Assembly (NCBI RefSeq): GCF_031729055.1
Contig: NZ_JAVMIP010000006.1
Coordinates: forward strand, 62,001-126,000
Length of the DNA: 64,000 nucleotides
DNA from: Pseudocalidococcus azoricus BACA0444
GTDB taxonomy: Bacteria; Cyanobacteriota; Cyanobacteriia; Thermosynechococcales; Thermosynechococcaceae
Direction of reading: 5' to 3'
Shown here: positions 38,579 to 47,263 of the stretch, piece after piece
Numbering within the stretch: position 1 is the stretch's first letter
Layout of the letters: each line of letters begins with the position of its first letter
Program-made: the position numbers and the translations under genes
Notes under the pieces: generated by a model
What the model was told of the DNA's origin: nothing
Databases searched by the model: none
The model's input: only the letters and a program-made list of their open reading frames with translations

Positions 38579-39382
38579 ATGGGGCGCATCATTGTCATTA
38601 CGTCGGGCAAAGGCGGGGTCGGCAAAACCACAACCAGTGCAAATTTGGGCATGGCCCTGGCGCGCCAGCAAAAATCCGTCGCCCTAATTGATGCTGACTT
38701 TGGTTTGCGGAATTTAGACCTGCTGCTGGGCCTGGAAAATCGGGTTGTTTATACGGCCATTGATGTCTTAAGTGGTCATTGTCGGTTGGATCAAGCCCTA
38801 GTTCGGGATAAGCGGCAGAATCAACTGGTGCTTTTACCCGCTGCCCAAAGCCGGACTAAAGAAGCGATTACGGCCGAACAAATGCGCCAATTAGCCGCCG
38901 CTTTAACAAAAAAATTTGACTATGTGTTGATTGACTGCCCAGCCGGGATTGAAGGGGGGTTTCGCAACGCCATTGCCCCGGCCCAGGAGGCGATTATTGT
39001 CACAACTCCCGAAATTGCTGCGGTGCGGGATGCGGATCGGGTAATTGGCCTCCTAGAAGCAAACCGGCTTCACAATACCCAACTGATTTTGAATCGGCTG
39101 CGGCCGGCGATGGTAAAAGCTAATGACATGATGTCGGTGTCAGATGTGCAGGAAATTCTCTCAATTCCGCTGTTGGGAATTGTCCCCGAAGATGAAAAGG
39201 TGATTGTTTCCACAAACAAAGGTGAACCCCTGGTATTAGCCGAATCCCTCTCCTTAGCCGGCCAGGCCTATGTGAATATTGCCCGGCGCATGGGGGGGGA
39301 GACCGTAGAGTTTTTGGACTTAAATGGGGAAAGTAATGGGATGTTTGCCAAGCTGAAACGGCTACTTACCAGGAAGCTCTAG
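38579..39382 (+). CDS. minD: Septum site-determining ATPase MinD
   Basis: Membrane-associated ParA/MRP-type ATPase that positions the division ring with MinC and MinE. The deviant Walker [11 protein letters not shown] is near residue 10; [18 protein letters not shown] near 38 and [16 protein letters not shown] near 118 are the switch regions. The C-terminus [12 protein letters not shown] is the membrane-binding amphipathic helix. 267 residues, start ATG 38579. minE follows after two bases, so they form an operon. minC is not adjacent here, although it often is. Confidence 0.96.
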   Translation: MGRIIVITSGKGGVGKTTTSANLGMALARQQKSVALIDADFGLRNLDLLLGLENRVVYTAIDVLSGHCRLDQALVRDKRQNQLVLLPAAQSRTKEAITAEQMRQLAAALTKKFDYVLIDCPAGIEGGFRNAIAPAQEAIIVTTPEIAAVRDADRVIGLLEANRLHNTQLILNRLRPAMVKANDMMSVSDVQEILSIPLLGIVPEDEKVIVSTNKGEPLVLAESLSLAGQAYVNIARRMGGETVEFLDLNGESNGMFAKLKRLLTRKL

Positions 39383-39384
39383 CC

Positions 39385-39699
39385 ATGATTACGGATCTCT
39401 TAGAACGGATTTTTCCCCGTCAGCAAACCAGCCGTCAACAGGTCAAGCAACGCCTGAAACTGGTATTAGCCCACGACCGCTGTGATCTGAACCCCGAAAT
39501 TCTTGAACACCTGCGCCAAGACATTCTAGAAGTTGTTTCCCGCTATGTGGAACTGGATTTAGATGCCCTAGATTTTTCCCTAGAGTCGGATCAGCGCACC
39601 ACAGCTTTAATTGCCAACTTACCAATCCGGCGGGTCAAACTCCCCACCCCCACTGAAGAGAGTCCCGTCCCGATACAACCCGATGCCTTGGAGCTTTAG
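39385..39699 (+). CDS. minE: Cell division topological specificity factor MinE
   Basis: Stimulates MinD ATPase and drives Min dynamics, so that division occurs at mid-cell. 104 residues; the anti-MinCD helix region is [44 protein letters not shown], close to the bacterial consensus (RLkivlahDR...). The MinD-contact part and membrane-targeting N-terminus (DLLERIF) are present. The C-terminal tail ([15 protein letters not shown]) is acidic and longer than in E. coli. Start ATG 39385, two bases after minD. Confidence 0.95.
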   Translation: MITDLLERIFPRQQTSRQQVKQRLKLVLAHDRCDLNPEILEHLRQDILEVVSRYVELDLDALDFSLESDQRTTALIANLPIRRVKLPTPTEESPVPIQPDALEL

Positions 39700-39732
39700 G
39701 GTATCCCTTGCGCACAATTGGAGCGAATCACA

Positions 39733-39849
39733 ATGTTAGAAGCGACTGAATCCCTTGATCTACCCAGCTTGATTGCCGGAGTGTTAGCTGGATTGATTAT
39801 CTTGGGGGGGATGACGATGATGTTTACTACGGTCTGGACACGCAAGTGA
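39733..39849 (+). CDS. 38-residue single-span membrane protein
   Basis: A short frame with a polar acidic start (MLEATESLD), one membrane span (IAGVLAGLIILGGMTMMF) and a basic end (WTRK). Small proteins of this shape include photosystem II, cytochrome b6f and NDH-1 subunits; I cannot assign it. Its TGA overlaps the ATG of the permease gene by one base (TGATG), so translational coupling is possible. Reading-frame length and the clean topology suggest it is real, but sequence evidence alone is modest. Confidence 0.5.
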   Translation: MLEATESLDLPSLIAGVLAGLIILGGMTMMFTTVWTRK

Positions 39850-40688
39850 TGGGGAAAGTCCGCAGTAGTCGCCTGCTGGAAATGGTCATTACCTACCTTG
39901 TCCTTGGCCTGGTGGCGGTGGGAATGCTCCTGCCTTTGGTGTGGCTCGTGAGTACAAGTTTTAAGTCTCCCGCTGAAAATATTTTCGCCTTTCCACCCCA
40001 ATGGTGGCCCCAGTCGCCGACTCTGGCTAATTTTCGCACCGTTTGGGAAACAAACCCCTTTGGGCAATACCTCTGGAATAGTACTCTGGTGGCTGGGTTG
40101 ACGGTGCTCCTTAATCTTTTGACCTCCGCCCTAGCGGCCTACCCCTTGGCACGGTTAGACTTTCGCGGCCGAGACACCATTTTTGCCCTGGTACTCGCGA
40201 CAATTATGATTCCCTTCCAGATTGTGATGATTCCCCTCTATATCCTGGCGGTGCAGTTAGGCTTGCGGAATACATACTTGGGGATTATTTTTCCGGCCAT
40301 TGCTTCGGCGTTTGGTATTTTTCTATTGCGTCAGGCTTTTCAGGGGGTTCCGAAGGAATTGGAAGAAGCGGCCCGTTTAGATGGATGTTCAGAGTTGGGG
40401 TTGTGGTGGTTTGTAATGATTCCCGCCATTCGCCCGGCCCTGGTGACATTGGCTATCTTTGTCTTTATCGGGGCATGGAGCGATTTCCTCTGGCCGCTGA
40501 TTGTTTTGGATCAACAGGAACTCTACACCTTACCCATTGGGGTGGCCACCTTAGCGGGGACATTTTCCTTGGATTGGCGATTGATTGCCGCGGGTTCGGT
40601 GATCTCAATTGTCCCGGTGTTGATCGTCTTTTTAATACTGCAACGCTATATCATGCCCTCCCAGGCCAGCAGTGGTCTGAAAGGATAG
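39849..40688 (+). CDS. Carbohydrate-type ABC transporter permease (MalG-like)
   Basis: Inner-membrane permease of the MalFG/UgpE family, 279 residues, six membrane segments. The conserved EAA loop reads ELEEAARLDGCSELGLWWFVMIPAIRPAL near 170, where it contacts the ATPase. The N-terminal STSFKSPAENIF...PQWWPQSPTLANFRTVW matches the MalG-like subunit rather than MalF. A glucosylglycerol, trehalose or other sugar substrate is possible. No second permease, binding protein or ATPase is adjacent, so its partners lie elsewhere. ATG 39849 is preferred to GTG 39846. Confidence 0.88.
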   Translation: MGKVRSSRLLEMVITYLVLGLVAVGMLLPLVWLVSTSFKSPAENIFAFPPQWWPQSPTLANFRTVWETNPFGQYLWNSTLVAGLTVLLNLLTSALAAYPLARLDFRGRDTIFALVLATIMIPFQIVMIPLYILAVQLGLRNTYLGIIFPAIASAFGIFLLRQAFQGVPKELEEAARLDGCSELGLWWFVMIPAIRPALVTLAIFVFIGAWSDFLWPLIVLDQQELYTLPIGVATLAGTFSLDWRLIAAGSVISIVPVLIVFLILQRYIMPSQASSGLKG

Positions 40689-40717
40689 GGCCTTTTCATT
40701 AACATCCCAAATAAATC

Positions 40718-41236
40718 TTATCGAGTTACTTCGGAAGCCGGAATCTGGATCGAACCATCTCCACAGGCCAGGGAATAGGGCGGTTGAGTCGGATCGGCCC
40801 CCCGGACAATACGTGGATCAGCCGGTCTGATTTGCCCAGGAACTTGGTTTTGGCAAATGATCGTGGTGATTTGATTACTACCATCGGGAACTAAAAAAGC
40901 TGCCCCGACATAGGATTTTAAGTTCACTGCATTGGGGGCCGTGGTGGGAATGACATAGCTATAGGCTGCTTCGGTGGTGGTTCGCACTGCATAGTCAAAG
41001 GTCGCAGGTAAGGTTGCCCCCATATATTGCTGAATACTGGTCACATCCGCCAGCCATTGCCTATTTTTTTGGAATACAGTCCGCTGGGTTTCGGTCATGT
41101 TAGCCACCGCATAAAGACCTTCCTGTTGGGCAATCTGGGCCTGGGTTTGAGCCAATGTTGCTGGGGCAATTCCACCCAGAATACCGAGCACGCAGGTAAA
41201 AGAGACGATCTGAGCAGAACTGGGGCGACTCACCAT
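40718..41236 (-). CDS. Exported type IV pilin-like G/H-family protein
   Basis: 172 residues with a Sec signal peptide (QIVSFTCVLGILGGIAPATLA, cleavage after TLAQ likely). The mature part matches the periplasmic domain of cyanobacterial pilin-like G/H proteins: MTETQRTVFQKNRQWLADVTSIQQYMG, then YSYVIPTTAPNAVNLKSYVGAAFL and two Cys in TIICQNQVPG and YSLACGDG that probably pair. The prepilin methylation helix is replaced by an ordinary signal peptide, so it is not a pilin subunit. ATG 41236 has AAGGAAG about eight bases upstream. Confidence 0.75.
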   Translation of the reverse strand: MVSRPSSAQIVSFTCVLGILGGIAPATLAQTQAQIAQQEGLYAVANMTETQRTVFQKNRQWLADVTSIQQYMGATLPATFDYAVRTTTEAAYSYVIPTTAPNAVNLKSYVGAAFLVPDGSNQITTIICQNQVPGQIRPADPRIVRGADPTQPPYSLACGDGSIQIPASEVTR

Positions 41237-41413
41237 GAGCAAACTTCCTTCAGGACAAGTTGAATTCCCTAAATTGTATGCCCACAGGGCCAGTCTAGAA
41301 AAAACGGTTAATTTTAGCCTAGGGAGACTTTTTATGATCCCGGAACCTTAATAAAAGTTTTACGAATTCTGATAAAGTATTACAAAAGTTAAGAATATTT
41401 ATTTGGAATTTTC

Positions 41414-42403
41414 ATGAGCCTATTGGTTGTTGGCGCGACTGGCACTCTGGGGCGGCAAATTGTCCGGCGTGCCCTAGATGAAGGGTTATCAGTGCATTGT
41501 CTTGTCCGCAATCGGCGTAAAGCAGCATTTTTGAAGGAGTGGGGCGCGCACTTAATTCCTGGGGATATTTGTGAACCGGAAACCTTACAACCAGCCTTAG
41601 AAGGAATAACCCAGGTTATTGATGCCGCCACCGCTCGTGCCACTGATAGCCGCAGCATTAAAGATGTGGATTGGCAAGGGAAAATCAACCTGATCCAGGC
41701 CTTGGAAAAAGCGCACATTCAGCGATATGTCTTTTTCTCGATCATGGCGGCGGCGGATTATCCCCATGTCCCCTTAATGGATATTAAATACTGCACCGAA
41801 AAATTTATCCAAGAATCCACCCTGAACTACACGATCTTACGCCCCTGCGGATTCTATCAAGGCTTAATTGGTCAGTATGCGATCCCAATTTTGGAAGGGC
41901 AGTCGGTTTGGTTGGTGGGCGAAAACACACCTCTGGCCTACATGGATACCCAAGATATTGCTAAGTTTGCCATCCAGGCCCTCAAGTCTGGGGCTACCGA
42001 ACGCCAAAGTTATGATTTAGCTGGGCCCAAGGCCTGGGGTTCAGAGGATATTGTCCGAGTTTGTGAACGTCTGTCCGGAAAAACTGCCAAGATTACCCGG
42101 ATTCCCCTGGGTTTATTACGCTCAACTCGGAACGTGGTCTCTTTCTTTGAGTGGGGCTGGAATGTCGCAGATCGACTCGCGTTTACAGAAGTGATTGCCA
42201 CTGGAAAACCTCTCAACTGTTCCATGGACAAGACTTATCAAGCCTTTGAATTGGCCCCGGAAGCAACGTTAACCCTGGAAGCCTACATGCAGGAATATTT
42301 TAGTCGGATTATGCGTAAGCTCAAGGAACTAGACTACGAAAAGAGCAAACAGAAAAAACAGTCCCGTAAACGTAGCCCCTTCAAATCCTCCAACGCGCCC
42401 TAA
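41414..42403 (+). CDS. ycf39: Photosystem II assembly factor Ycf39 (atypical SDR)
   Basis: NAD(P)-binding protein of the atypical short-chain dehydrogenase group. In cyanobacteria Ycf39 works with high-light-inducible proteins to deliver chlorophyll to newly made D1 during photosystem II assembly. The cofactor motif VVGATGTLGRQIVRRAL is at the N-terminus; VHCLVRNRRKAAFLKEWGA, YVFFSIMAAADYPHVPLMDIKYCTEKF near 125 and TILRPCGFYQGLIGQYAIPIL near 157 follow the family. The C-terminus is Lys/Arg-rich. 329 residues, start ATG 41414. nadK follows after 21 bases. Confidence 0.92.
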   Translation: MSLLVVGATGTLGRQIVRRALDEGLSVHCLVRNRRKAAFLKEWGAHLIPGDICEPETLQPALEGITQVIDAATARATDSRSIKDVDWQGKINLIQALEKAHIQRYVFFSIMAAADYPHVPLMDIKYCTEKFIQESTLNYTILRPCGFYQGLIGQYAIPILEGQSVWLVGENTPLAYMDTQDIAKFAIQALKSGATERQSYDLAGPKAWGSEDIVRVCERLSGKTAKITRIPLGLLRSTRNVVSFFEWGWNVADRLAFTEVIATGKPLNCSMDKTYQAFELAPEATLTLEAYMQEYFSRIMRKLKELDYEKSKQKKQSRKRSPFKSSNAP

Positions 42404-42424
42404 AACCCTTGGTACATCGCAATC

Positions 42425-43357
42425 GTGAAAGCAGGGATCATCTACAACGAAGCCAAACCAGCGGCCGCCAATCTGGCTATGGAGATCAAGGACAAACTAG
42501 AAAATTGGGGCTGGCGGGTTGGCATGGCCACAGGAGTTGGTGGCATTTTAGGCTATTCCCGCCCAGATAGTCCCGTTTGTCATACCCCGATTGATTGCCT
42601 GACTCCGCCGGGATTTGATGCCGAGATGGAATTTGCCTTGGTGTTGGGTGGAGACGGTACGGTGTTATCGGCCTTTCGGCAACTCGCCCCCTGTGGCATT
42701 CCCCTCTTAACCATCAATACGGGTCACATGGGGTTTTTAACCGAAGCCTATGTTGAAGAGGTGCCCCAGGCCCTTGAGCAGTTGGTTAATGGTCAATACA
42801 CCGTTGAAGACCGGACTATGCTCACGGTGCAGGTGATTCGTAAAAATGGCTGTAGCAATCCCGGTGGGGTGGTGATTTGGGAAGCACTCTCCCTCAATGA
42901 GATGGTTTTACATAAAGAACCGTTGACGGGAATGTGCCACTTTGAGGTGGATGTGGGGTCACACGCGCGGGTGGATATTGCCGCTGATGGGTTAATTCTC
43001 TCCACACCGACAGGTTCAACGGCCTATGCTTTGTCCGCAGGTGGGCCAGTGATTACACCGGGGGTGAATGTCTCCCAACTCGTCCCCATTTGTCCCCATT
43101 CCTTGGCCGCGCGCTCCCTTGTTTTTGCCAATACTGAACCTGTCCGCATCTATCCAGCCAACCCCTTTCGCCATTTAATTATGGTTGTGGATGGGAATGC
43201 CAGTTGTTATATTCAGCCGGAAGATCAGGTCTTTGTCAGTCGCTCGCCCTATGCTGCCCGCTTTATTCGCTTACGGGATCCGGAGTTCTTCCATGTCCTA
43301 CGCCAGAAACTCGGTTGGGGCCTGCCGCACAGTGCCAAACCCAGGCCTGGGGAATAA
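42425..43357 (+). CDS. nadK: NAD kinase
   Basis: Phosphorylates NAD to NADP. The GGDGT motif is in [18 protein letters not shown] near residue 77, [15 protein letters not shown] near 98, and the NAD-binding loop [19 protein letters not shown] near 195. A stretch SPGGxxxxxN-like at MVVDGNASC near 257 completes the fold. 310 residues, normal for the cyanobacterial enzyme; many cyanobacteria have two copies. Start GTG 42425 follows ycf39 closely, suggesting co-transcription. Confidence 0.94.
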   Translation: MKAGIIYNEAKPAAANLAMEIKDKLENWGWRVGMATGVGGILGYSRPDSPVCHTPIDCLTPPGFDAEMEFALVLGGDGTVLSAFRQLAPCGIPLLTINTGHMGFLTEAYVEEVPQALEQLVNGQYTVEDRTMLTVQVIRKNGCSNPGGVVIWEALSLNEMVLHKEPLTGMCHFEVDVGSHARVDIAADGLILSTPTGSTAYALSAGGPVITPGVNVSQLVPICPHSLAARSLVFANTEPVRIYPANPFRHLIMVVDGNASCYIQPEDQVFVSRSPYAARFIRLRDPEFFHVLRQKLGWGLPHSAKPRPGE

Positions 43358-43361
43358 TTTT

Positions 43362-44369
43362 CTATCCAAGCTGGACAACCTTTTGAGCCAATTCCACCAT
43401 CCGATTTGAGTAGCCCCATTCATTGTCATACCAGGCCAAAACTTTCACCTGAGTTTCATCCACTACCATTGTTGACAGGGCATCTACAGTGCCAGAACGG
43501 GGGTCGCGGCAATAATCTACAGAGACTAAGGGGCGTTCTTCATAGCCTAAAATCCCTTGGAGGGTCGTTTCCGCCGCCGTTTGGAGGAGTTGATTGACCT
43601 CATTGATTGTCGTGGGCCGGGCCACTTCAAACACACAATCCGTTAGGGACGCGTTGAGCAAGGGAACCCGCACCGCCAGGCCATTGAGTTTGCCTAAAAG
43701 TTCTGGGTAGATCATCCCAATTGCCGTAGCAGAACCCGTCGTCGTGGGAATTAGGGACATGAGGGTTGACCGGGCCCGGCGCAGATCTTTATGGGGGGCA
43801 TCCACAACCACTTGGGTATTGGTGGCGTTATGGAGGGTTGTAATTAAGCCATGCTCAATCCCCAGGCCCTCATGAATGACTTTGACAATCGGGGCTAAAC
43901 AATTGGTGGTACAGGAGGCGGCGGTGAGGAGATGATGGGCTTGGGGATCGTAGAGATGATCATTCACCCCCATGACAATATTCAAGGCCTGGGATTTGAC
44001 CGGGGCAGCGACAATGACCTTCTTGACTCCCTGTTCAAAATAGGCAGCCAGTTGCTCGGGTTGGCGAAACTTACCGGAACATTCTAAAACTAGCTCAATC
44101 CCCAATTCTTGCCAGGGCACAGTCGTCGGGGTAGCAAACTCGGAAAAGCTGAGAGCCTGATCCTGAATCCAAACCTGCTCATCTTTTGGCACAACTGCTG
44201 GCGGCCAAATCCCTTGGACAGAGTCAAACTTCAATAAATGGGCCGCAGTTTCCACACCGCCTTTAATTTCATTGATGTGGACAAATTCTAACTCTGGTCG
44301 CTCCCAACCCGCCCGCAGGGCCAACCGTCCAATCCGGCCAAAGCCATTAATCCCAACTCGCCAGGCCAT
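43362..44369 (-). CDS. Glyceraldehyde-3-phosphate dehydrogenase, ArsJ-associated-like type
   Basis: NAD(P)-dependent GAPDH of 335 residues. The Rossmann motif is [16 protein letters not shown]; the catalytic Cys is in [18 protein letters not shown] near 152 and the His in [24 protein letters not shown] near 178. [21 protein letters not shown] differs from the glycolytic enzymes (normally INDL...D..HLLKYDS) and resembles the branch linked to ArsJ in arsenate detoxification. No arsJ gene lies nearby, so a glycolytic-type role remains possible. Start ATG 44369; converges with nadK, four bases apart. Confidence 0.85.
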   Translation of the reverse strand: MAWRVGINGFGRIGRLALRAGWERPELEFVHINEIKGGVETAAHLLKFDSVQGIWPPAVVPKDEQVWIQDQALSFSEFATPTTVPWQELGIELVLECSGKFRQPEQLAAYFEQGVKKVIVAAPVKSQALNIVMGVNDHLYDPQAHHLLTAASCTTNCLAPIVKVIHEGLGIEHGLITTLHNATNTQVVVDAPHKDLRRARSTLMSLIPTTTGSATAIGMIYPELLGKLNGLAVRVPLLNASLTDCVFEVARPTTINEVNQLLQTAAETTLQGILGYEERPLVSVDYCRDPRSGTVDALSTMVVDETQVKVLAWYDNEWGYSNRMVELAQKVVQLG

Positions 44370-44449
44370 GGGGTTTCCTCACGTACATACAACTACTCGG
44401 CTGAGTTCAATATATCAAAAAAAATTGATAAGACTAATCCCCCCAACCC

Positions 44450-44639
44450 TTGGATGTCCTTGTCGCTGTTGCCAAGCAACTCAGCATCAATGAAAACCAA
44501 ATAATATCTAGAGTCGGAAGACTTTTTCTATCAAGACAATCAGGGTTTGCTTGGCGATGCTGCTGCATTTGTGGAGTGGGCGAATGATTACCGCCACTAT
44601 CTGGCCCTGCACCATGAAGGAGAACAACGGCTGTCTTGA
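44450..44639 (+). pseudogene. Frameshifted small gene remnant
   Basis: Two frames join into one plausible protein: LDVLVAVAKQLSINENQII from about 44450, then EDFFYQDNQGLLGDAA and FVEWANDYRHYLALHHEGEQRL to the TGA at 44637-44639. A shift near 44515 separates them. The helical, charged second part looks like a small antitoxin-type protein, but I do not recognise it. It lies just upstream of the 245-bp element, in a stretch without intact genes. Confidence 0.3.
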
Positions 44640-44679
44640 CAGTAGCGAGAGTGAATAGAACTGATGGTAGATAGCTTCT

Positions 44680-44924
44680 TGACCAAAGAAATGGGATGCA
44701 AGCCCCGCACTTTAGGGCGGCTTTGTTATAATCGGGACAGGAAATCCGCCACATCGCCAGAGTCTCGCACCGTAGAGTGGAGGAACCTGGAGGATCAGGG
44801 CAAACAACAGCGGGAGGGCATCTCGCAAAGAACTCTTGGTGAGGGTAAAGTCATTGGGCTCCCGGCGATCCAAGGAATCCTAACCCTGCTTTACACGCAA
44901 CCTACAGGGCGGGGAGGATGTCAA
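44680..44924 (+). mobile_element. 245-bp hairpin-ended element (IS200/IS605-derived), copy 2
   Basis: Second copy of the element at 1895-2139, the same length and orientation, and similar by eye over the whole length. The left hairpin has diverged but still pairs (CCGCACTTTAGGGCGG, one mismatch), which suggests it is maintained as a structure. The right end is the same ACAGGGCGGGGAGGATGTCAA type. The flanking sequences differ, so the shared part marks the element boundaries. Confidence 0.6.
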
Positions 44925-45264
44925 CACTGTATTTATACCACTCGCATGACTGATCATTTGGGGATGCCCTATCTGATGGCTCAGTTCTACTGCTATCACG
45001 GTGGCAGTTGAGATTCAAAATGACACCTTAGCAATGTAAGATTGCCACCACATCAACACTCCTAAAGCAACCAGGCCTGGGGATTCCTACCTCTATTTAT
45101 GGAGTCATTTCGATGCATAATCGGATATTAAGCGGCACAATAGTCTCGAATCCTCACATCAGTAGGGGGCTGTACGCTTAAGGGTACTTAAATCATGCTT
45201 AATCTATATACCTGGAATAACCATAGTGGCGGTCAAATCACGATTCACAAGCCCTGCAGGCCCC
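44925..45264. other. Intergenic stretch, nothing recognised
   Basis: No convincing coding frame or RNA gene. It holds one CCAGGCCTGG palindrome (45071-45080) and separates the element from the CTDH gene. Confidence 0.35.
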
Positions 45265-45708
45265 TTATTGAGAGCGGAACTTGACTAATTCTTCTAAGCT
45301 GGCTAACAAGTTAACCCGGACAGACTTAATTTTCCCTGACACGGTTAAACAAAAATCCCAGGCCACGTTGACATTAAACAAGGGCAATTGGACAGAACCA
45401 CGGACTAAAACGCGTTGCTCATTGGTAGAGTTATTAGTTCTAATCAGTTGATAGGTTGCGGGAATGGCGCGCATCCCGACTGCCTCGGCCTGGAGATAAT
45501 GGCTAATTGCCTTGGGACCAACCACTGCATCTTCAAAGGGCGGAAACAACATCCCATCCGCTGCAAAGAGGGCCACTATATCAGCATAAGCTTCTGCATT
45601 GAGAGCCGCAAAGTAGGCACTAATCGTCTCGGAGATTTGGGACTCGTTCAGAAGTTGGGGTAATTCTTCTAAAAGTTGTTCCGCGTTCAGTTCTAGTAGA
45701 GCCGTCAT
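45265..45708 (-). CDS. OCP C-terminal-domain homologue (CTDH)
   Basis: A 147-residue NTF2-fold protein homologous to the C-terminal domain of the orange carotenoid protein. CTDH proteins bind ketocarotenoid and pass it to helical carotenoid proteins. The family pattern is visible in ISAYFAALNAEAYADIVALFAADGMLFPPFEDAVVGPKAI, and the end NVNVAWDFCLTVSGKIKSVRVNLLASLEELVKF matches OCP's VNVAW and DLLASP strands. The Cys in WDFCLTV is the one that can form a disulfide-linked dimer in known CTDH. Lies 146 bases downstream of the HCP gene on the same strand. Confidence 0.85.
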   Translation of the reverse strand: MTALLELNAEQLLEELPQLLNESQISETISAYFAALNAEAYADIVALFAADGMLFPPFEDAVVGPKAISHYLQAEAVGMRAIPATYQLIRTNNSTNEQRVLVRGSVQLPLFNVNVAWDFCLTVSGKIKSVRVNLLASLEELVKFRSQ

Positions 45709-45854
45709 GACACGTTTCTCCTGATTGGGGTTGTGAATGAAATTCTGACTAGATACACCAAACCCCTAGACTGATGACCTGAAACCAACACATTGGAGAT
45801 GGCCTGGTTAAACGATCAAAAGTTAGGGGCTGAGTGGATGTAATCTAGCCGTTC

Positions 45855-46355
45855 TTAGTCTTGGAAGGGATCAACACCCATCTCAACAACCGCATTCCGC
45901 AAAACGGTAATTTGTTGACCAAAATCAAGATTCTTGATGGCTGTAAAAGCTTGTTCCGCATCCCGAGAGAGGGCATAACCAGGGGGCATGGGGACGACAA
46001 AGCCTTGACGCATCAATTCAGCCAGTTGGAACCAGAAGGCTAGTTTTGTGTTGGGGCTGAAGACACCATAGGCCTGGGTGAGGTGAGTAGCAGTGTGAGT
46101 GACTAAATCCCGCATGAATTGGAGTTGGGCATCAAAATTCAGAGATTTAACTTGGTTGAGCAACCCTTCTGCCAGTTGTAAACGGGCTGTTCCCGGAGCA
46201 GCGGCTGTAATCGAGCGACCGCATTCGGTGTAGAGAAACCAAAGCAAGCCCAATTTGTCATCCACACTGAGACAGTTGAAGAGGGTCGTGGTGTCTTGAA
46301 CGGCTGTGTTAATGGGATTGAGGGTTAAGCGTCCAGCTTCAGTTGTGTAAACCAT
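45855..46355 (-). CDS. Helical carotenoid protein (HCP)
   Basis: A 166-residue all-helical carotenoid-binding protein equivalent to the N-terminal domain of OCP. The two four-helix bundles are visible in the repeated pattern DDKLGLLWFLYTECG with NFDAQLQFMRDLV, and NTKLAFWFQLAELM with FGQQITVLRNAV. Depending on the clade, HCPs quench singlet oxygen or phycobilisome excitation. The CTDH gene follows on the same strand, an arrangement like that in Thermosynechococcus, where the two products can exchange carotenoid. Start ATG 46355. Confidence 0.85.
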   Translation of the reverse strand: MVYTTEAGRLTLNPINTAVQDTTTLFNCLSVDDKLGLLWFLYTECGRSITAAAPGTARLQLAEGLLNQVKSLNFDAQLQFMRDLVTHTATHLTQAYGVFSPNTKLAFWFQLAELMRQGFVVPMPPGYALSRDAEQAFTAIKNLDFGQQITVLRNAVVEMGVDPFQD

Positions 46356-46638
46356 AAGTCAGATAAGAGAGTGATACATCAGCAAAACCCGGTTTTCCGA
46401 GCAATGGCTATCTCTTCCTCCTAGTCAACATTGTGCAACAGAACTTTACAAAGTGCAAATAAACGTTACAAATGAGAGATATAGTAAATCCCTATCCTCT
46501 TGTGGGAACCTTTTCAAAGCCAGTCCGAATCAGGTGTATAGCCCTAAAGACTAAATCACTGTCTTGGCTTTAGATTGTGAACCCTGACCCGCATCTTTAT
46601 AGTTCAACTAAAGTTTGGAGCAATTTCCAGGCCTGGGC

Positions 46639-47124
46639 TTAATACTGCACTCGATCGGATTTTTCCTGATAGCGCTTCCAGACGGCGACAGACTCTCCCC
46701 GTAAAATTTCTGAGTGGGGAATTTTCCGCGCCATCGGTGGTTTCGCCAAGTCTTCGTAAATAGCTGTGTCGTCAAAATCCCCATACTTGAGGGCATCTTC
46801 ACAATGGGCAGCAAAGACAATCCGGTCAATTCTGGCCCAAAAAGAAGCTGCGGCACACATTGGACAAGGTTCGGCACTGGTATAGAGCGTACAGCCGCTT
46901 AGATCAAAGGTATCGAGAACTTTACAGGCCTTGCGAATTGCCTCCATTTCCCCGTGCCAGGTGGGATCTTTTGCGGCGACCACATGGTTATAGCCCTCGG
47001 CAATAATTTCGCCATCCTTGACAATCACTGCACCAAAAGGCCCCCCTGTACATTCAATCAATCCTGCCTGTTCACTCAGTGCAATTGCCCGCCGCATAAA
47101 GGTTTCATCATCGGCCTGGGTCAT
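46639..47124 (-). CDS. Nucleoside deaminase, guanine-deaminase-like
   Basis: Zinc-dependent deaminase of the cytidine/deoxycytidylate superfamily, 161 residues. Zinc ligands are His in WHGEMEAIRKA near residue 56 (with the proton-shuttling Glu) and the two Cys in SAEPCPMCAAASFWARIDRI near 87. It resembles bacterial guanine deaminases and TadA-like enzymes; C-terminal Tyr and Trp placements (GESVAVWKRYQEKSD) fit the guanine-deaminase branch. Start ATG 47124. Stands alone. Confidence 0.85.
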   Translation of the reverse strand: MTQADDETFMRRAIALSEQAGLIECTGGPFGAVIVKDGEIIAEGYNHVVAAKDPTWHGEMEAIRKACKVLDTFDLSGCTLYTSAEPCPMCAAASFWARIDRIVFAAHCEDALKYGDFDDTAIYEDLAKPPMARKIPHSEILRGESVAVWKRYQEKSDRVQY

Positions 47125-47263
47125 AGTCAGGTTCCATTAAATCGTGTGAATATCTAAGTCAAATCATAGAATTACTCGGGATTAGGGAGTAGATTTAGAC
47201 ATGATCATTCACACAAGGCCTTAAGGATCGGTCATTCCTAAGTCCTTTTTCCTGGGTTAACCG

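Noticed and set aside
44664..45011. Open frame of 115 codons
   Set aside because: It crosses element copy 2 and continues into unrelated DNA; the frame is a by-product of the repeat.
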